Origin: Globodera rostochiensis
Lineage: Eukaryota; Nematoda; Chromadorea; Rhabditida; Heteroderidae
Length of the DNA stretch: 64,000 bases
Reading direction: 5' to 3'
NCBI GenBank assembly: GCA_018350325.1
Contig: JAEVLN010000028.1
Location: forward strand, 620,001-684,000
Part shown: positions 1 to 9,984 of the stretch, piece by piece
Layout: every line of letters starts with the position of its first letter
How positions within the stretch are numbered: the first letter of the stretch is position 1
Notes under the pieces: generated by a model
Databases searched by the model: none
What the model was told of the DNA's origin: nothing
What the model saw: only the letters and a program-made list of their open reading frames with translations
Translations under genes and position numbers: made by a program

Positions 1-1462
1 GATCACCTGGTAAGTTTCCGCTTGAACTCTCCAAACAGCACGCCGGCTGCAGCATGCGTGTACCGTGTACAGGTGTTTCCCAAAAGAAAGATTGTATCGG
101 GGCTACCGAGCTTGCCCTCAACCTTTTCAAATTCACAAATTGGACAGTTTCCTCAGAGGTAAAGGAAATTTCTAGAGGAAACTTCTTCGGCCCGAAAATT
201 GCATCTCCAAACCCTCCGTTCGAAGCGGTGTCCAAAAAATTATTCTGAGAGGGAATTTTTTCCAAAATTTGTTGGTTTTGGACTTCAAATTCGACTCCCA
301 ACCCGTCGACTTCACCTGAGCTCGACCGACATTCTTTTATCGGCTCCGTCACTCTGTCCTGTGGGATTATTTTTTCAAAACTTTCCTCGTCATATAAAAT
401 TTTGCTGATTTCGGTTCTTAAATCTTTGAGGGAGATCGAGTTCCCAAACCTGTTTACCGCCGCTGTCGTTGCTTTCTGGGCCTTTCCTTTCAGCTTGATC
501 TGCATCACCTCCACAATTCTCTCCGAGCTCCATTCGGTTGTGCGAGTCTCCAATGCAGTGAAGAAGTCAATTATCGCTTCTCTGCCTTCCGTGCCGTTCA
601 AAATTGGCAATTCCTTTAGCAGCCGCGCACACTGAGCTGAGAGCTTCACCTTCTGCATCTCCGCCTCGAGTCCCATTTGTGCGACTTGCGCAGTTTGTTT
701 GTATGGCCATTGGTATGGCACATACGCGGTCTGCATTTGCTGAGGCACCGAGAATGCCTGGTTTTGGACTGGCGGCTGGCTCGCCGGATAGACTTGCATT
801 GGAGCCAAACATTCTGCCGTTTCCATATAACCATAAAAACTGCTCTGAGCACTCGAAGCTCTGTTTTCCCCAGGACCGCCCTGTCCAATTCCAACTCCAA
901 AATTCATACTTTGCTGGACCTGAGCGCCTCGAGGAAGCACTCTATATTTAACAAATTCGCCCTGTTCCTGGACTCCGAAATTCAAATTTGATTGGACCTG
1001 AGCGCCACGAGAAGATGCTCTGTTTTGACTGTTACCGGAATTGTTTGGATAAGCAATCATTGCCTCTCGACTCCCAATCTGACTCTGGGCGAGTTGGCTC
1101 ATATTTGGGGAAGCCAAATAAATTCCTCCCTGCTGCACCATTTGATTTTGGTCAGACTCCTTTACGAACCGGCTCTGACGGTTTTCACTAGAAATGGGCG
1201 AGGACGAAGTGGCCACGAGGAAGCCGCTTTGGTTTTGGACGGACCCATACCAACCCGAATTTTGATTTTGGACCACCGAAATCTGATGAGGTTGCTGGTG
1301 GGCACCCCTACACGAATTTTCATTTCTTAAAAAATTGGAATTTTCGACGTGCAGAGCCACGGGGAGACTCTGATAACTTTCGTCCCCTCTTCTACTCTGG
1401 GTTACACCCCAATTTTCCGCACGAAACAGACTTGAGCTGAAACTGCCTTGACTCATTTCCAA
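1..1462 (-). CDS. Gag-like protein of LTR retroelement, copy A (3' end off window)
   Basis: Minus-strand reading frame starting at the ATG at 1462-1460 and open to the window edge. It is almost identical to the complete copy at 2572-4299, offset by 2837 bases, with only a few substitutions (for example one Glu to Lys). The N-terminal half is rich in Gln, Ser and Asn. A middle helical block resembles the capsid-like region of retrotransposon Gag (leucine-rich, with an alternating TTEWSSERIVEVMQIKLKG-type helix). It lies directly downstream of LTR copy A, so it is the gag of a second element sharing an LTR with the first. Whether it ends intact cannot be seen. Confidence 0.7.
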   Translation of the reverse strand, partial: MEMSQGSFSSSLFRAENWGVTQSRRGDESYQSLPVALHVENSNFLRNENSCRGAHQQPHQISVVQNQNSGWYGSVQNQSGFLVATSSSPISSENRQSRFVKESDQNQMVQQGGIYLASPNMSQLAQSQIGSREAMIAYPNNSGNSQNRASSRGAQVQSNLNFGVQEQGEFVKYRVLPRGAQVQQSMNFGVGIGQGGPGENRASSAQSSFYGYMETAECLAPMQVYPASQPPVQNQAFSVPQQMQTAYVPYQWPYKQTAQVAQMGLEAEMQKVKLSAQCARLLKELPILNGTEGREAIIDFFTALETRTTEWSSERIVEVMQIKLKGKAQKATTAAVNRFGNSISLKDLRTEISKILYDEESFEKIIPQDRVTEPIKECRSSSGEVDGLGVEFEVQNQQILEKIPSQNNFLDTASNGGFGDAIFGPKKFPLEISFTSEETVQFVNLKRLRASSVAPIQSFFWETPVHGTRMLQPACCLESSSGNLPGD

Positions 1463-1591
1463 ACAAAAATTTTTCCAACTAATTCAATAAAATAAACCTT
1501 GGTAGAGTACTCGCTTTGCACGCGTGAGGCGTGTTTTAAGGTCCACCACGTCGGACTATGAGACGAAGTTTCGTCGTGTCCGGGATTTAAA

Positions 1592-1599
1592 CTCCACCA
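1592..1599 (-). other. primer-binding-site-like TGGTGGAG
   Basis: On the minus strand a TGGTGGAG motif follows the end of LTR copy A directly. TGG is the usual start of a primer-binding site, as it pairs with the CCA end of a tRNA. The same motif sits at 4429-4436 beside LTR copy B. A second TGGTGGACC lies about 50 bases further downstream in both copies, so which one primes is uncertain, and the primer tRNA is not identified. Confidence 0.4.
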
Positions 1600-1928
1600 C
1601 GCAAGCTCTTTAAACTCCTTTTATTTCCCCCCAACCAAACGAGAACACAATATAAATAAAGGGATCAAAGTCAACAAGTCCTCAACTTGGACAATCCCAA
1701 AATAATCAATATCGACGAGGAATGAATATCCAAAATGAAGACAACCAAAATATAGAGAGGCCCGAAAATTTGGAGGATAACCGATGTTGCAATTGTGGGA
1801 GTTATTGCAGTTATTGCAGTTATGATGAAAGACACAAATCCAAAAGAAATGAACTATCAATTGGGATCTTTTGACATTTGGCGAAATGTTTTCGGCGAAC
1901 ATATGAAAAGGGCGAGAAGAGTCCTACA
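1600..1928 (-). repeat. LTR copy A
   Basis: About 329 bp, matching 4437-4774 except for a 9-bp GTTATTGCA-type repeat difference near 1803 and a few substitutions. On the minus strand it begins TGTAGGACTC, preceded by a purine tract, and carries an AATAAAAG poly(A)-like signal near its 3' end. Its inner end is inferred from the PBS-like motif rather than a canonical CA, so that border is approximate. It acts both as 3' LTR of the complete element and as 5' LTR of copy A. Confidence 0.6.
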
Positions 1929-1940
1929 TCCCCCGCCTCC
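1929..1940 (-). other. polypurine tract next to 3' LTR
   Basis: GGAGGCGGGGGA on the minus strand lies immediately before the TG of LTR copy A and just after the ORF2 stop codon. This is where LTR elements keep the plus-strand primer, and it supports the LTR border. Confidence 0.6.
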
Positions 1941-1955
1941 AGAAAGCCGCTGCCC

Positions 1956-2570
1956 TCAGCGGCGATTGGTCCGTCCTCCCCCGTCGCCGTCCAAAGTCGC
2001 GTCCTCGTCGACTTGTTGATGTTGGCCTGTCGAACATGGCGGTTGGTGACCCTGAAAATTGGATTGGGGAGGGGGTGGGATGCCCTTGACGCGCGCTTCG
2101 AATTGCGAGTTGGACGCAGAAAGCCGTGGTGTCATATTCAAACACCAACGATTTTGAGGAGCGATCGGAGCTAAACTCGGTGGATCACTCCGTTCCGATT
2201 GCCTTTTATATCGCGAGTTAACGAAGACTCGTACTCCTCGATGTAAATTCACCGGATTCTGAACAAAATTCTCCCGTTTCCGCTTATTTTTGTTTGAAAA
2301 CTCAAAGTTTTTATGATTGGGAGACGTTTGGAACGAGTTTGATGTTGATTGGGGCCGCTTAAGAGCCGAATTGACAAAGACGCGTCCAAATCCCGTTCTT
2401 CTACCGGTTTCGCACGCTTTGGACCTAACAGCTTTTCCAGCAGGTTCCTTTTGTTGAGACTTTACTAAATTGGGAACCGGAATAGGCCCGCGGGTTGGTG
2501 GGGTCACCAAAATTTCCGAGGGGTTTTGAACGATTTTCGGATCCGAAGAATGTGCCATCTTTTTAGCCAA
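1956..2570 (-). CDS. second ORF of the LTR retroelement (+1 frame to gag)
   Basis: A 204-codon frame reading from a TTG at 2570. The frame is also open upstream across the gag stop, so it is probably reached by frameshift rather than a new start; the first ATG is four codons later. The product is basic, rich in Pro, Ser, Asn and Arg, with two short RVFVNS..KR repeats and a Pro/Gln-rich C-terminus. No protease, reverse transcriptase, RNase H or integrase motif is visible. It ends 16 bases before the polypurine tract, so nothing else fits in the element. It may be a remnant of pol or a nucleocapsid-like extension; function unknown. Confidence 0.5.
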   Translation of the reverse strand: MAKKMAHSSDPKIVQNPSEILVTPPTRGPIPVPNLVKSQQKEPAGKAVRSKACETGRRTGFGRVFVNSALKRPQSTSNSFQTSPNHKNFEFSNKNKRKRENFVQNPVNLHRGVRVFVNSRYKRQSERSDPPSLAPIAPQNRWCLNMTPRLSASNSQFEARVKGIPPPPQSNFQGHQPPCSTGQHQQVDEDATLDGDGGGRTNRR

Positions 2571-2571
2571 A

Positions 2572-4299
2572 TCACTTTTTCCTGAAGTGACCGTTTTCTC
2601 CGTTTTTTTCGACGGGAAAAACCTTTCTTAACTTGTGAGTCAGCACTTTCCTCGACTCCCGGTTCGTCTCCTTCCCTACAATAAAAGATTCCACCAACGT
2701 CTTCAGCTTGTCTCTTTCTTTGGACACCAATTCGAGCTGTTTTTCCAACGTCTTTATTCTCTCCTCGTCTGCACGCTTCGGTGGCACTTCCTCTTTTTTC
2801 GACTTTGCCGAAACCTTTCTGTTCCGCTGGGGCTGCTGATCACCTGGTAAGTTTCCGCTTGAACTCTCCAAACAGCACGCCGGCTGCAGCATGCGTGTAC
2901 CGTGTACAGGTGTTTCCCAAAAGAAAGATTGTATCGGGGCTACCGAGCTTGCCCTCAACCTTTTCAAATTCACAAATTGGACAGTTTCCTCAGAGGTAAA
3001 GGAAATTTCTAGAGGAAACTTCTTCGGCCCGAAAATTGCATCTCCAAACCCTCCGTTCGAAGCGGTGTCCAAAAAATTATTCTGAGAGGGAATTTTTTCC
3101 AAAATTTGTTGGTTTTGGACTTCAAATTCGACTCCCAACCCGTCGACTTCACCTGAGCTCGACCGACATTCTTTTATCGGCTCCGTCACTCTGTCCTGTG
3201 GGATTATTTTTTCAAAACTTTCCTCGTCATATAAAATTTTGCTGATTTCGGTTCTTAAATCTTTGAGGGAGATCGAGTTCCCAAACCTGTTTACCGCCGC
3301 TGTCGTTGCTTTCTGGGCCTTTCCTTTCAGCTTGATCTGCATCACCTCCACAATTCTCTCCGAGCTCCATTCGGTTGTGCGAGTCTCCAATGCAGTGAAG
3401 AAGTCAATTATCGCTTCTCTGCCTTCCGTGCCGTTCAAAATTGGCAATTCCTTTAGCAGCCGCGCACACTGAGCTGAGAGCTTCACCTTCTGCATCTCCG
3501 CCTCGAGTCCCATTTGTGCGACTTGCGCAGTTTGTTTGTATGGCCATTGGTATGGCACATACGCGGTCTGCATTTGCTGAGGCACCGAGAATGCCTGGTT
3601 TTGGACTGGCGGCTGGCTCGCCGGATAGACTTGCATTGGAGCCAAACATTCTGCCGTTTCCATATAACCATAAAAACTGCTCTGAGCACTCGAAGCTCTG
3701 TTTTCCCCAGGACCGCCCTGTCCAATTCCAACTCCAAAATTCATACTTTGCTGGACCTGAGCGCCACGAGGAAGCACTCTATATTCAACAAATTCGCCCT
3801 GTTCCTGGACTCCGAAATTCAAATTTGATTGGACCTGAGCGCCACGAGAAGATGCTCTGTTTTGACTGTTACCGGAATTGTTTGGATAAGCAATCATTGC
3901 CTCTCGACTCCCAATCTGACTCTGGGCGAGTTGGCTCATATTTGGGGAAGCCAAATAAATTCCTCCCTGCTGCACCATTTGATTTTGGTCAGACTCCTTT
4001 ACGAACCGGCTCTGACGGTTTTCACTAGAAATGGGCGAGGACGAAGTGGCCACGAGGAAGCCGCTTTGGTTTTGGACGGACCCATACCAACCCGAATTTT
4101 GATTTTGGACCACCGAAATCTGATGAGGTTGCTGGTGGGCACCCCTACACGAATTTTCATTTCTTAAAAAATTGGAATTTTCGACGTGCAGAGCCACGGG
4201 GAGACTCTGATAACTTTCGTCCCCTCTTCTACTCTGGGTTACACCCCAATTTTCCGCACGAAACAGACTTGAGCTGAAACTGCCTTGACTCATTTCCAA
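2572..4299 (-). CDS. Gag-like protein of LTR retroelement, complete copy
   Basis: A 575-aa ORF. Residues 1-260 are low-complexity Gln/Ser/Asn/Tyr-rich with repeated SRGAQVQ-type blocks. Residues about 275-350 form a helical capsid-like segment (LKELPILNGTEGREAIIDFF and following), typical of retrotransposon Gag. Residues about 505-550 form a coiled coil (KTLEKQLELVSKERDKL). No CCHC zinc knuckle is seen. The stop TGA is followed by T, giving AAG-TGA-T, and the +1 frame is open across it into the 204-aa second ORF, a context that resembles +1 shift sites. The element is bounded by LTR-like repeats at 1600-1928 and 4437-4774. Lacking pol, it is probably non-autonomous. Confidence 0.75.
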   Translation of the reverse strand: MEMSQGSFSSSLFRAENWGVTQSRRGDESYQSLPVALHVENSNFLRNENSCRGAHQQPHQISVVQNQNSGWYGSVQNQSGFLVATSSSPISSENRQSRFVKESDQNQMVQQGGIYLASPNMSQLAQSQIGSREAMIAYPNNSGNSQNRASSRGAQVQSNLNFGVQEQGEFVEYRVLPRGAQVQQSMNFGVGIGQGGPGENRASSAQSSFYGYMETAECLAPMQVYPASQPPVQNQAFSVPQQMQTAYVPYQWPYKQTAQVAQMGLEAEMQKVKLSAQCARLLKELPILNGTEGREAIIDFFTALETRTTEWSSERIVEVMQIKLKGKAQKATTAAVNRFGNSISLKDLRTEISKILYDEESFEKIIPQDRVTEPIKECRSSSGEVDGLGVEFEVQNQQILEKIPSQNNFLDTASNGGFGDAIFGPKKFPLEISFTSEETVQFVNLKRLRASSVAPIQSFFWETPVHGTRMLQPACCLESSSGNLPGDQQPQRNRKVSAKSKKEEVPPKRADEERIKTLEKQLELVSKERDKLKTLVESFIVGKETNRESRKVLTHKLRKVFPVEKNGENGHFRKK

Positions 4300-4330
4300 A
4301 CAAAAATTTTTCCAACTAATTCAATAAAAT

Positions 4331-4386
4331 AAACCTTGGTAGAGTACTCGCTTTGCACGCGTGAGGCGTGTTTTAAGGTCCACCAC
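4331..4386 (+). other. tRNA-Ala(TGC)-like fragment in element leader
   Basis: The plus strand reads TGGTAGAGTACTCGCTTTGC and continues through a CGCGTGAGGC stem, which resembles the D arm and anticodon arm of tRNA-Ala (TGC loop), ending ..GTCCACCA. The T arm lacks a normal TTC and no acceptor stem is formed, so it is not a functional tRNA. The same sequence lies at 1494-1549. It may be primer-tRNA sequence copied into the leader. Confidence 0.35.
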
Positions 4387-4436
4387 GTCGGACTATGAGA
4401 CGAAGTTTCGTCGTGCCCGGGATTTAAACTCCACCA

Positions 4437-4774
4437 CGCAAGCTCTTTAAACTCCTTTTATTTCCCCCCAACCAAACGAGAACACAATATAAATAAAGGG
4501 ATCAAAGTCAACAAGTCCTCAACTTGGACAATCCCAAAATAATCAATATCGACGAGGAATGAATATCCAAAATGAAGACAACCAAAATATAGAGAGGCCC
4601 GAAAATTTGGAGGATAACCGATGTTGCAATTGTGGGAGTTATTGCAGTTATTGCAGTTATTGCAGTTATGATGAAAGACACAAATCCAAAAGAAATGAAC
4701 TATCAATTGGGATCTTTTGACATTTGGCGAAATGTTTTCGGCGAACATATGAAAAGGGCGAGAAGAGTCCTACA
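4437..4774 (-). repeat. LTR copy B (5' LTR of the complete element)
   Basis: About 338 bp, near-identical to 1600-1928. On the minus strand it starts TGTAGGACTC at 4774; identity between the two copies stops exactly here, which defines the outer border. The flank beyond 4774 is ordinary AT-rich DNA. The matching target-site duplication would be outside the window. Confidence 0.6.
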
Positions 4775-4893
4775 TTGAATCGGTTAAAATTTTGAAAATT
4801 AATTTGCTAGTAACTTTCTTCAAAAAAAATTGAGAAATTCCTAAATTAACTTCAATTTAAAAATCTTAAATACATAAAAAATACTGTTTTTCT

Positions 4894-4961
4894 TTCGAGG
4901 ACTCGAACCTCAGACAATAGGTCTTTTGGTTAACATTTTAACCACTGAGCCACGTAATACT
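4894..4961 (-). tRNA. tRNA-like sequence (pseudogene or SINE head)
   Basis: The minus strand has a perfect pol III A box (TGGCTCAGTGG) and B box (GGTTCGAGTCC) 32 bases apart, and a 5-bp T stem. The acceptor stem does not pair and the anticodon arm is poor. It is best read as a tRNA pseudogene or a tRNA-derived SINE head, not a working tRNA. Similar relics lie near 37459-37520 and 60013-60060. Confidence 0.4.
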
Positions 4962-7900
4962 TCCAATAACGGTTGAAAAATTCAAATATATTTCGGTAAA
5001 GTACCGATGCCTGAGTACCGAAAAGTACCGAAAAAGCGTCGGTACTTTCCCGTACCGTCCGATCTCTAGTTTAAATGAATATTTGATTTCTCTTCCAATT
5101 GACCCCCCTCCCCCTTCCCCCAGTTTTTTCCCCAGTCCTCCACCAATTAGCATATTTTACAGAGATGTAACCGGATGCCGGACTGATCAGTCTTACGGTT
5201 AGACACCCGCGAAATTTCTGGAAATTTATTTAAGAAATATTACAACAACATGCTAAACACCGACTCCAACCCCGGAGGTCATACAATTGGAATGGTGGGG
5301 GCGGGGTACTGTACTCTCATACAAACAAATTGGCGTTTCGTTTTGATGGAATTTAAGATTTGAATTTTTTGCAACCTCGAGCACTTTCACAAGTGTAATC
5401 GTTTATTGAAATTTAAGTTAGGTATCTGAACTTGTGCTTACCGTATAATTATTTGAGCATGCGGTCATATTCTTTCGAAAATTCAGCCCGACACTATGAC
5501 AAGTCTGTGCTTGACACGGTTAAATTCGAAAACATTTTTCCCGACAGCGCCAGGACCCTCCAACAACGATTGGGGGGGGGGGGGGGGGTGAAAAATACAA
5601 CCCCCGGGGGTTCTATTTTAGGAAATACGGTAGAAAAAAGGATTCAAACATTTACACTTTTTCAATTTTAATATTTATTCTTTTCATTCCAGCCTTGAAG
5701 ATGTGTCGTAAATATTTACTCTGACCAAGCCGACGAATCCAATGAACGAATATTCTCACAAAAATTTGAATTCATTGCAGAAACTATTTCCGAGCTGTTC
5801 AATCACTTCTCGAAAATGTTCATCTGGTGCACAGCTTCAACTTGGCCAGTTCCAGCTCCAGAAGACAGCTCAGCGTTGCCCAAATTTGGTGGTGGCCTTT
5901 GGCCAAGAAAGCTGACAATGTACTTAGCAAAAAGAAGCGCAAATGTTAAGGAACGGAGGTAGAAATGGGAGCGTCAAGACTAGTGTTCGGCAAATGGGGG
6001 TTTTCGGCGGTAATACCGAAAGATACCGCAGTAATACCGTACCATGCCGAACACTAGTCAAGACTCCCGTTCGGGACGGGTGGGATTTTCTGGGTAAATC
6101 CCGGTCTGGCATTTATCCCGGCCCGGGAGCCCCTCCGGCTCAACTATCAAACAAAATCCCGAGCGGGAGCAGGGATTTATAAAGTAAATTTAGTTTCACA
6201 AAATGTAGTCGAAAAATATCGCCTCCGGTGTTATTTGAGTCTTTCGAAGAGTTTGCATTTTTCGCAATTTAATTTCGTCAAATTTGTTATTTATCTTTAA
6301 TTAATTCTGTATAAAAATTCCTAATACAAGAAATTTTTAAATTATTTTACTGACTTTGTTTTCAACTATTTATTTCCTTTTACGCTCGCATTCTTTTTTT
6401 TAAAAAAAAAAGATCGACAATAATTATTTAAATAAATGGCATTTCCTTCGGTTCATTTTCGGTGGGTGAACCATGGCACGTAGCGGCAGGAGCCACCCGC
6501 GTATGCTGACGTCTCTGAGACGACGGCTACGGCCAGTGTTGGAGCCCCATCCTTCTCCATGCTTCTGCTTTTAAAATGTAGATTTAAACGTTTAAACCCC
6601 AATTATTTTGAATTCAAATTTTTTATTTGAATAATTTGAAAAAAAATCACAAATGACCGATTTCAAAAGTATCCTTTCCACCCGTGTTGGGAAAAGCAAA
6701 ATTAAGTATTTATACCTAAATCCTTTTACTAACGAGGAGCAGAAAAAATAAATATCTCAATTAACTCGTCTGATTCGTTTAGCGCGTAAAAAACGTTGGA
6801 TTGAACCATTTAATTCCAATATAATTTGTGGAGATTAATTTTTAACGATGAATAAATGAAATAAATCGCCCCTAATAATTTCTGGTTGTGAACCGACGTA
6901 TATCACCAGAGTGAGCTTGACAAAGGGCTGTTTAAATTCCAAAAAAAAATTCCTAACAAACTGGATTTTGGCTTTGTCAGTTCAGCATGGAGAGGGTCGG
7001 GCGCCGCGGTACAGCCGCCGCGGTACAGCAAATCCCTTAAAACAATCACATAGAGCAAAGTCAAATCCAGGTTTTTAGAAAGCCAAATAAAATAAAATTG
7101 ATGATCGTTGCTCAAATAAAATTATACGGTACTTACACACGTTCAGATAAAGAGTTCGATAAATAGGAGTTGTTTGTATAAGAGTACAGTACCCCCCCCC
7201 CCCCCCCCCCCCCTGCCCCCACCATTCAAATTTTATGACCTCCGGAGTCCCCCCCCCCTGCCCCCACCATTTAAATTTATGACCTCCGGAGTTGGAGTCG
7301 GTGTTCAGCATGTTGTTGTAAGATTGCAGAAGACGGCGTTTGATGTCCACACCAAACTCTTCCAACAAAATGCTCAAACATTTTGAAATTGGAGGATTTA
7401 GGCCTAAATTTAAATGGCACTTATGAAGGGGGTATTTTTTGAAAAAGTTAATGGCGGCTAGACAAATATGCCCAATAGAAAAGCATCCGAGCAAAGAAGA
7501 GGGAAATTGCACTTTGGCAATCTGCTAAGGGAATGTAAATAAGTAGGGATTGTCGGTTTGGCAGTAAAATTGGCGCAAAATTAGTTTATGGTAGAATAAG
7601 ATTGACCAGAGTTCCCAGATTGAGGGTTTAGTCTCATTTTATTGTTTTTTTTGAAAGCGGATTGAAGAAGTTAAATCATTTTTGAGAAAGAAGTATAAGC
7701 GTATTCAGAAAAAAATTCGGATTAAAAAGTTGCTTCAAATTTGAATAATAATCTCGAAATTAATGCAAATGTCCCCCCCCCCCCCATCCAAACGACCACC
7801 GACAGTCACAAAGGTACGGCGCATTCTTAAATAAATTTGTCATTTTAGTTAGTTTCGTTTTTTAACCAATTTTCATCAAAAAAAAAATAGTTGAAGTCAT

Positions 7901-7971
7901 TTTTGGGGCTTTAAGCGGAGAATTGAGGAAACAAGAATTTAAAATTGAGAATAAATACTTTCAAAACTTAC
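4962..7971. repeat. repeat-rich stretch without supportable genes
   Basis: Holds a GGTACCGAAAAGTACCG-type palindromic repeat (4990-5065) and a copy of the dispersed repeat containing CCGGAGGTCATACAATTGG (5245-5400, again at 7215-7310). It also has long G and C runs (5571-5588 and 7191-7213), the small MITE at 5982-6057, and a tRNA/SINE-like GC-rich patch at 6440-6560. The patch at 6968-7030 (GTCAGTTCAGCATGGAGAG) is one copy of a repeat also found at 16385, 35245, 56660 and 62090. ORFs here are low complexity or lie in repeats. Confidence 0.5.
5982..6057. mobile_element. small MITE with 8-bp target duplication
   Basis: A 76-bp element starting AGTGTTCGGCA and ending TGCCGAACACTAG (inverted termini), flanked on both sides by TCAAGACT. 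The interior is palindromic around GGTAATACC. The same termini occur at 61599-61764. An 8-bp duplication fits a hAT-type transposase source. Confidence 0.6.
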
Positions 7972-9128
7972 GCATTCCTCCTTACTGCTGAAGGGCTCTT
8001 TAGGCATACAATTGTCGTCCTAAATTTTGTTTTAAATTTATTTAATTTGTTCTTAAAAATCACTTAAAATTTTAGATTTGGAAGTTTAAATCCTATAAAT
8101 AATGAAAAATCTTACAACGTCCGAGTGCTTTCGCTGCAAACATTTGAGCACCTTTGGCTAAATTTAATAATATTTTAATATTTCGCATAAAAGTTTGTTT
8201 AATTTTGTATTTTCATTTTTTAATTCATTTTAAACAAAAATTGTAAACACTTACATATTTTTCAATAATCGCCTTGTCCTCATGAAACTCGTTCGAACAC
8301 AGACTAGGGCTTTTCTAAATAATGTATACAAGTTAAATTCAACAAAAATTAAATAAATGAAACAATTACACATGCAGAAAATTTTGGTATGCACTTGATG
8401 AGGCTTTCCTAAATATGACCAATAATAAATTCTGGTTTTAAGTCATTCGAGATTTTCAAGATATTTAGTCATTAAAAATTAAAAACTACGGCATTTTTGG
8501 GCTCACAATCCAGGCCACCCCCTCTACTCGAATTAAAATAAATAGAGCAAATGTATGTTATTAAAATATTTTATCGAATAAACTTTTGCGAATGACATTG
8601 CACTGCCCCCCCCCCCTTTTTACCAAATCCGGATGTCCAGCAAGGATGCAATTCATTCTCTTTGCCTAAATTGTTTTAACATATTTTTATAATTTTAAAA
8701 CTTTTACTTTTATTAGCATAAAATTGCACTTATAAAAACTGGGTCTTTGGACATTACTTCGTCTATGGTCATCTAAATGTACATATTTGAAGATCAGAAT
8801 AAGATAAAAAAAGGTAAATTATTTTGATTTTTTAGCTGTTTTTTATTTTAAACCTTACATCTTCGACGCATTTGAATGAAGCTCCCTGCTGGCAACAGGC
8901 ATCACCATTGTACGCCTCCCGGGGAAAGCATTCGTCCCAATTGTCGCGACATTTTGCCGACATTTGCTGGCATTCCGTGAGCTCTTCGGGCGACTAAAAA
9001 CGGTGAATAGAAAATAAAATAAAAAGGAACTCACTGAAGTCGAGTCGTCCCCCCCAACTGAGGCCGGGAAGGGTAAGCGCGATGAGAAGGGCAAAAGCGA
9101 CCAGCAGGCCAGTGTTGGAGACGTCCAT
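7972..9128 (-). pseudogene. gene A: decayed secreted Cys-rich family member
   Basis: Minus-strand exons at 9128-9035 (signal peptide), 8993-8859 (Cys/Trp module), 8772-8734, 8665-8624, 8408-8370, 8314-8255, 8157-8116 and 8019-7972 line up one to one with genes C, D and F. Lesions seen: an extra G in the G-run of the signal exon (7 instead of 6) breaks the frame. The donor after exon 3 is ATAAGT instead of GTAAGT. Exon 6 ends in TAT instead of a Cys codon. The last exon is cut after NAP by a dispersed repeat near 7812. The homopolymer indel could be a sequencing error, but the combination points to decay. The module exon itself still carries C..C..W..C..CC..C. Confidence 0.8.
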
Positions 9129-9299
9129 TTGTTGTCGAAATTTGCAGTTGCTATTATCTAAATTGAATTTGAGGCAATATTTCTTAGAAATGGAAAAAAT
9201 TTTAAATCAAAACTTGGAGGTTTCGTTCCGACCCTGATATTTTGGTCGGGGGTTTTCGCCCTAAGCCGAAGCCTCTGGGTTAAACCCTAATTTAAAATT

Positions 9300-9760
9300 G
9301 CTAAATAGCATTCTATCCCCACCGCAAAATGATTTGGCGTGAGAGGAAACCGGGTATTTATGCAGCAGATCACTCACACACAAATCAAAAATAGAATTTC
9401 CATTAAACGGATGAATAACAAACACCCCAACGGGCATGGACATTTGACCTATCTTTTAACGTCTCACATAAAAAAATTTAATGAGGGAAAAATGATGAAG
9501 CTAATGTGTAAATGATTCATAAACAAAAAATTTCAAATAAATAAATATTTTAAATAAAAAAGATGTGCTCAAATGGTCTTTGATTTCTGTTCTTTCTTTT
9601 ATTTATGATAAAGAATCCTTAATTTTTGTCAGAGCTAAGATCAGAGTCAGTTTTCTTGAAAATGTTTAAATAAATTCCATCGTTTCGCTATTCTGATCAG
9701 TGCCGGATTGCTTGGTGTGCCCGTTTGCCATCCGCTAATGTCGCTATTATTGTACTTAAT
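9300..9760 (-). promoter_or_regulatory. conserved family promoter module, copy A
   Basis: On the minus strand this matches the modules before B, C, D, F and H: a GTGTGAGTGATCTGCTGCAT-like block (here carrying an extra CA), a CATAAATACCCGG core (plus 9353-9364) and a following CCTCACGCCAAATCA. The farther upstream block extends to about 9760. The TGGCAT hexamer of other copies is altered here. It drives the A pseudogene, so it may be inactive. Confidence 0.65.
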
Positions 9761-9984
9761 TTTGTCAAATTTGTAACTTATTTTGTTTGTTGGGCAATTC
9801 TCGGAATGAATAATTTCACAAAAATAATAAAATTAAAAAAAGGAACACAATAATTCAGACGTGATCTTTTGAGCAAGTTTCGGGTATTCCGGTTAATGCG
9901 TAAATTGGCAAAATAAATTTTTAAAGTCCAATTTATGTTTAGATATACTGGGATTCTCAAGCATAAGTCTTCTTCTGTCCCCGT

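Noticed and set aside
3441..4028. 195-codon plus-strand ORF, and its twin at 604-951
   Set aside because: Antisense shadow of the Gag-like ORF; Cys/His/Arg-rich translation with no start context.
7075..7512. 145-codon minus ORF
   Set aside because: Runs through C-runs and the CCGGAGGTCAT repeat; the Gly run is from poly-C. Only the DIKRRLL part is a dispersed repeat reading.
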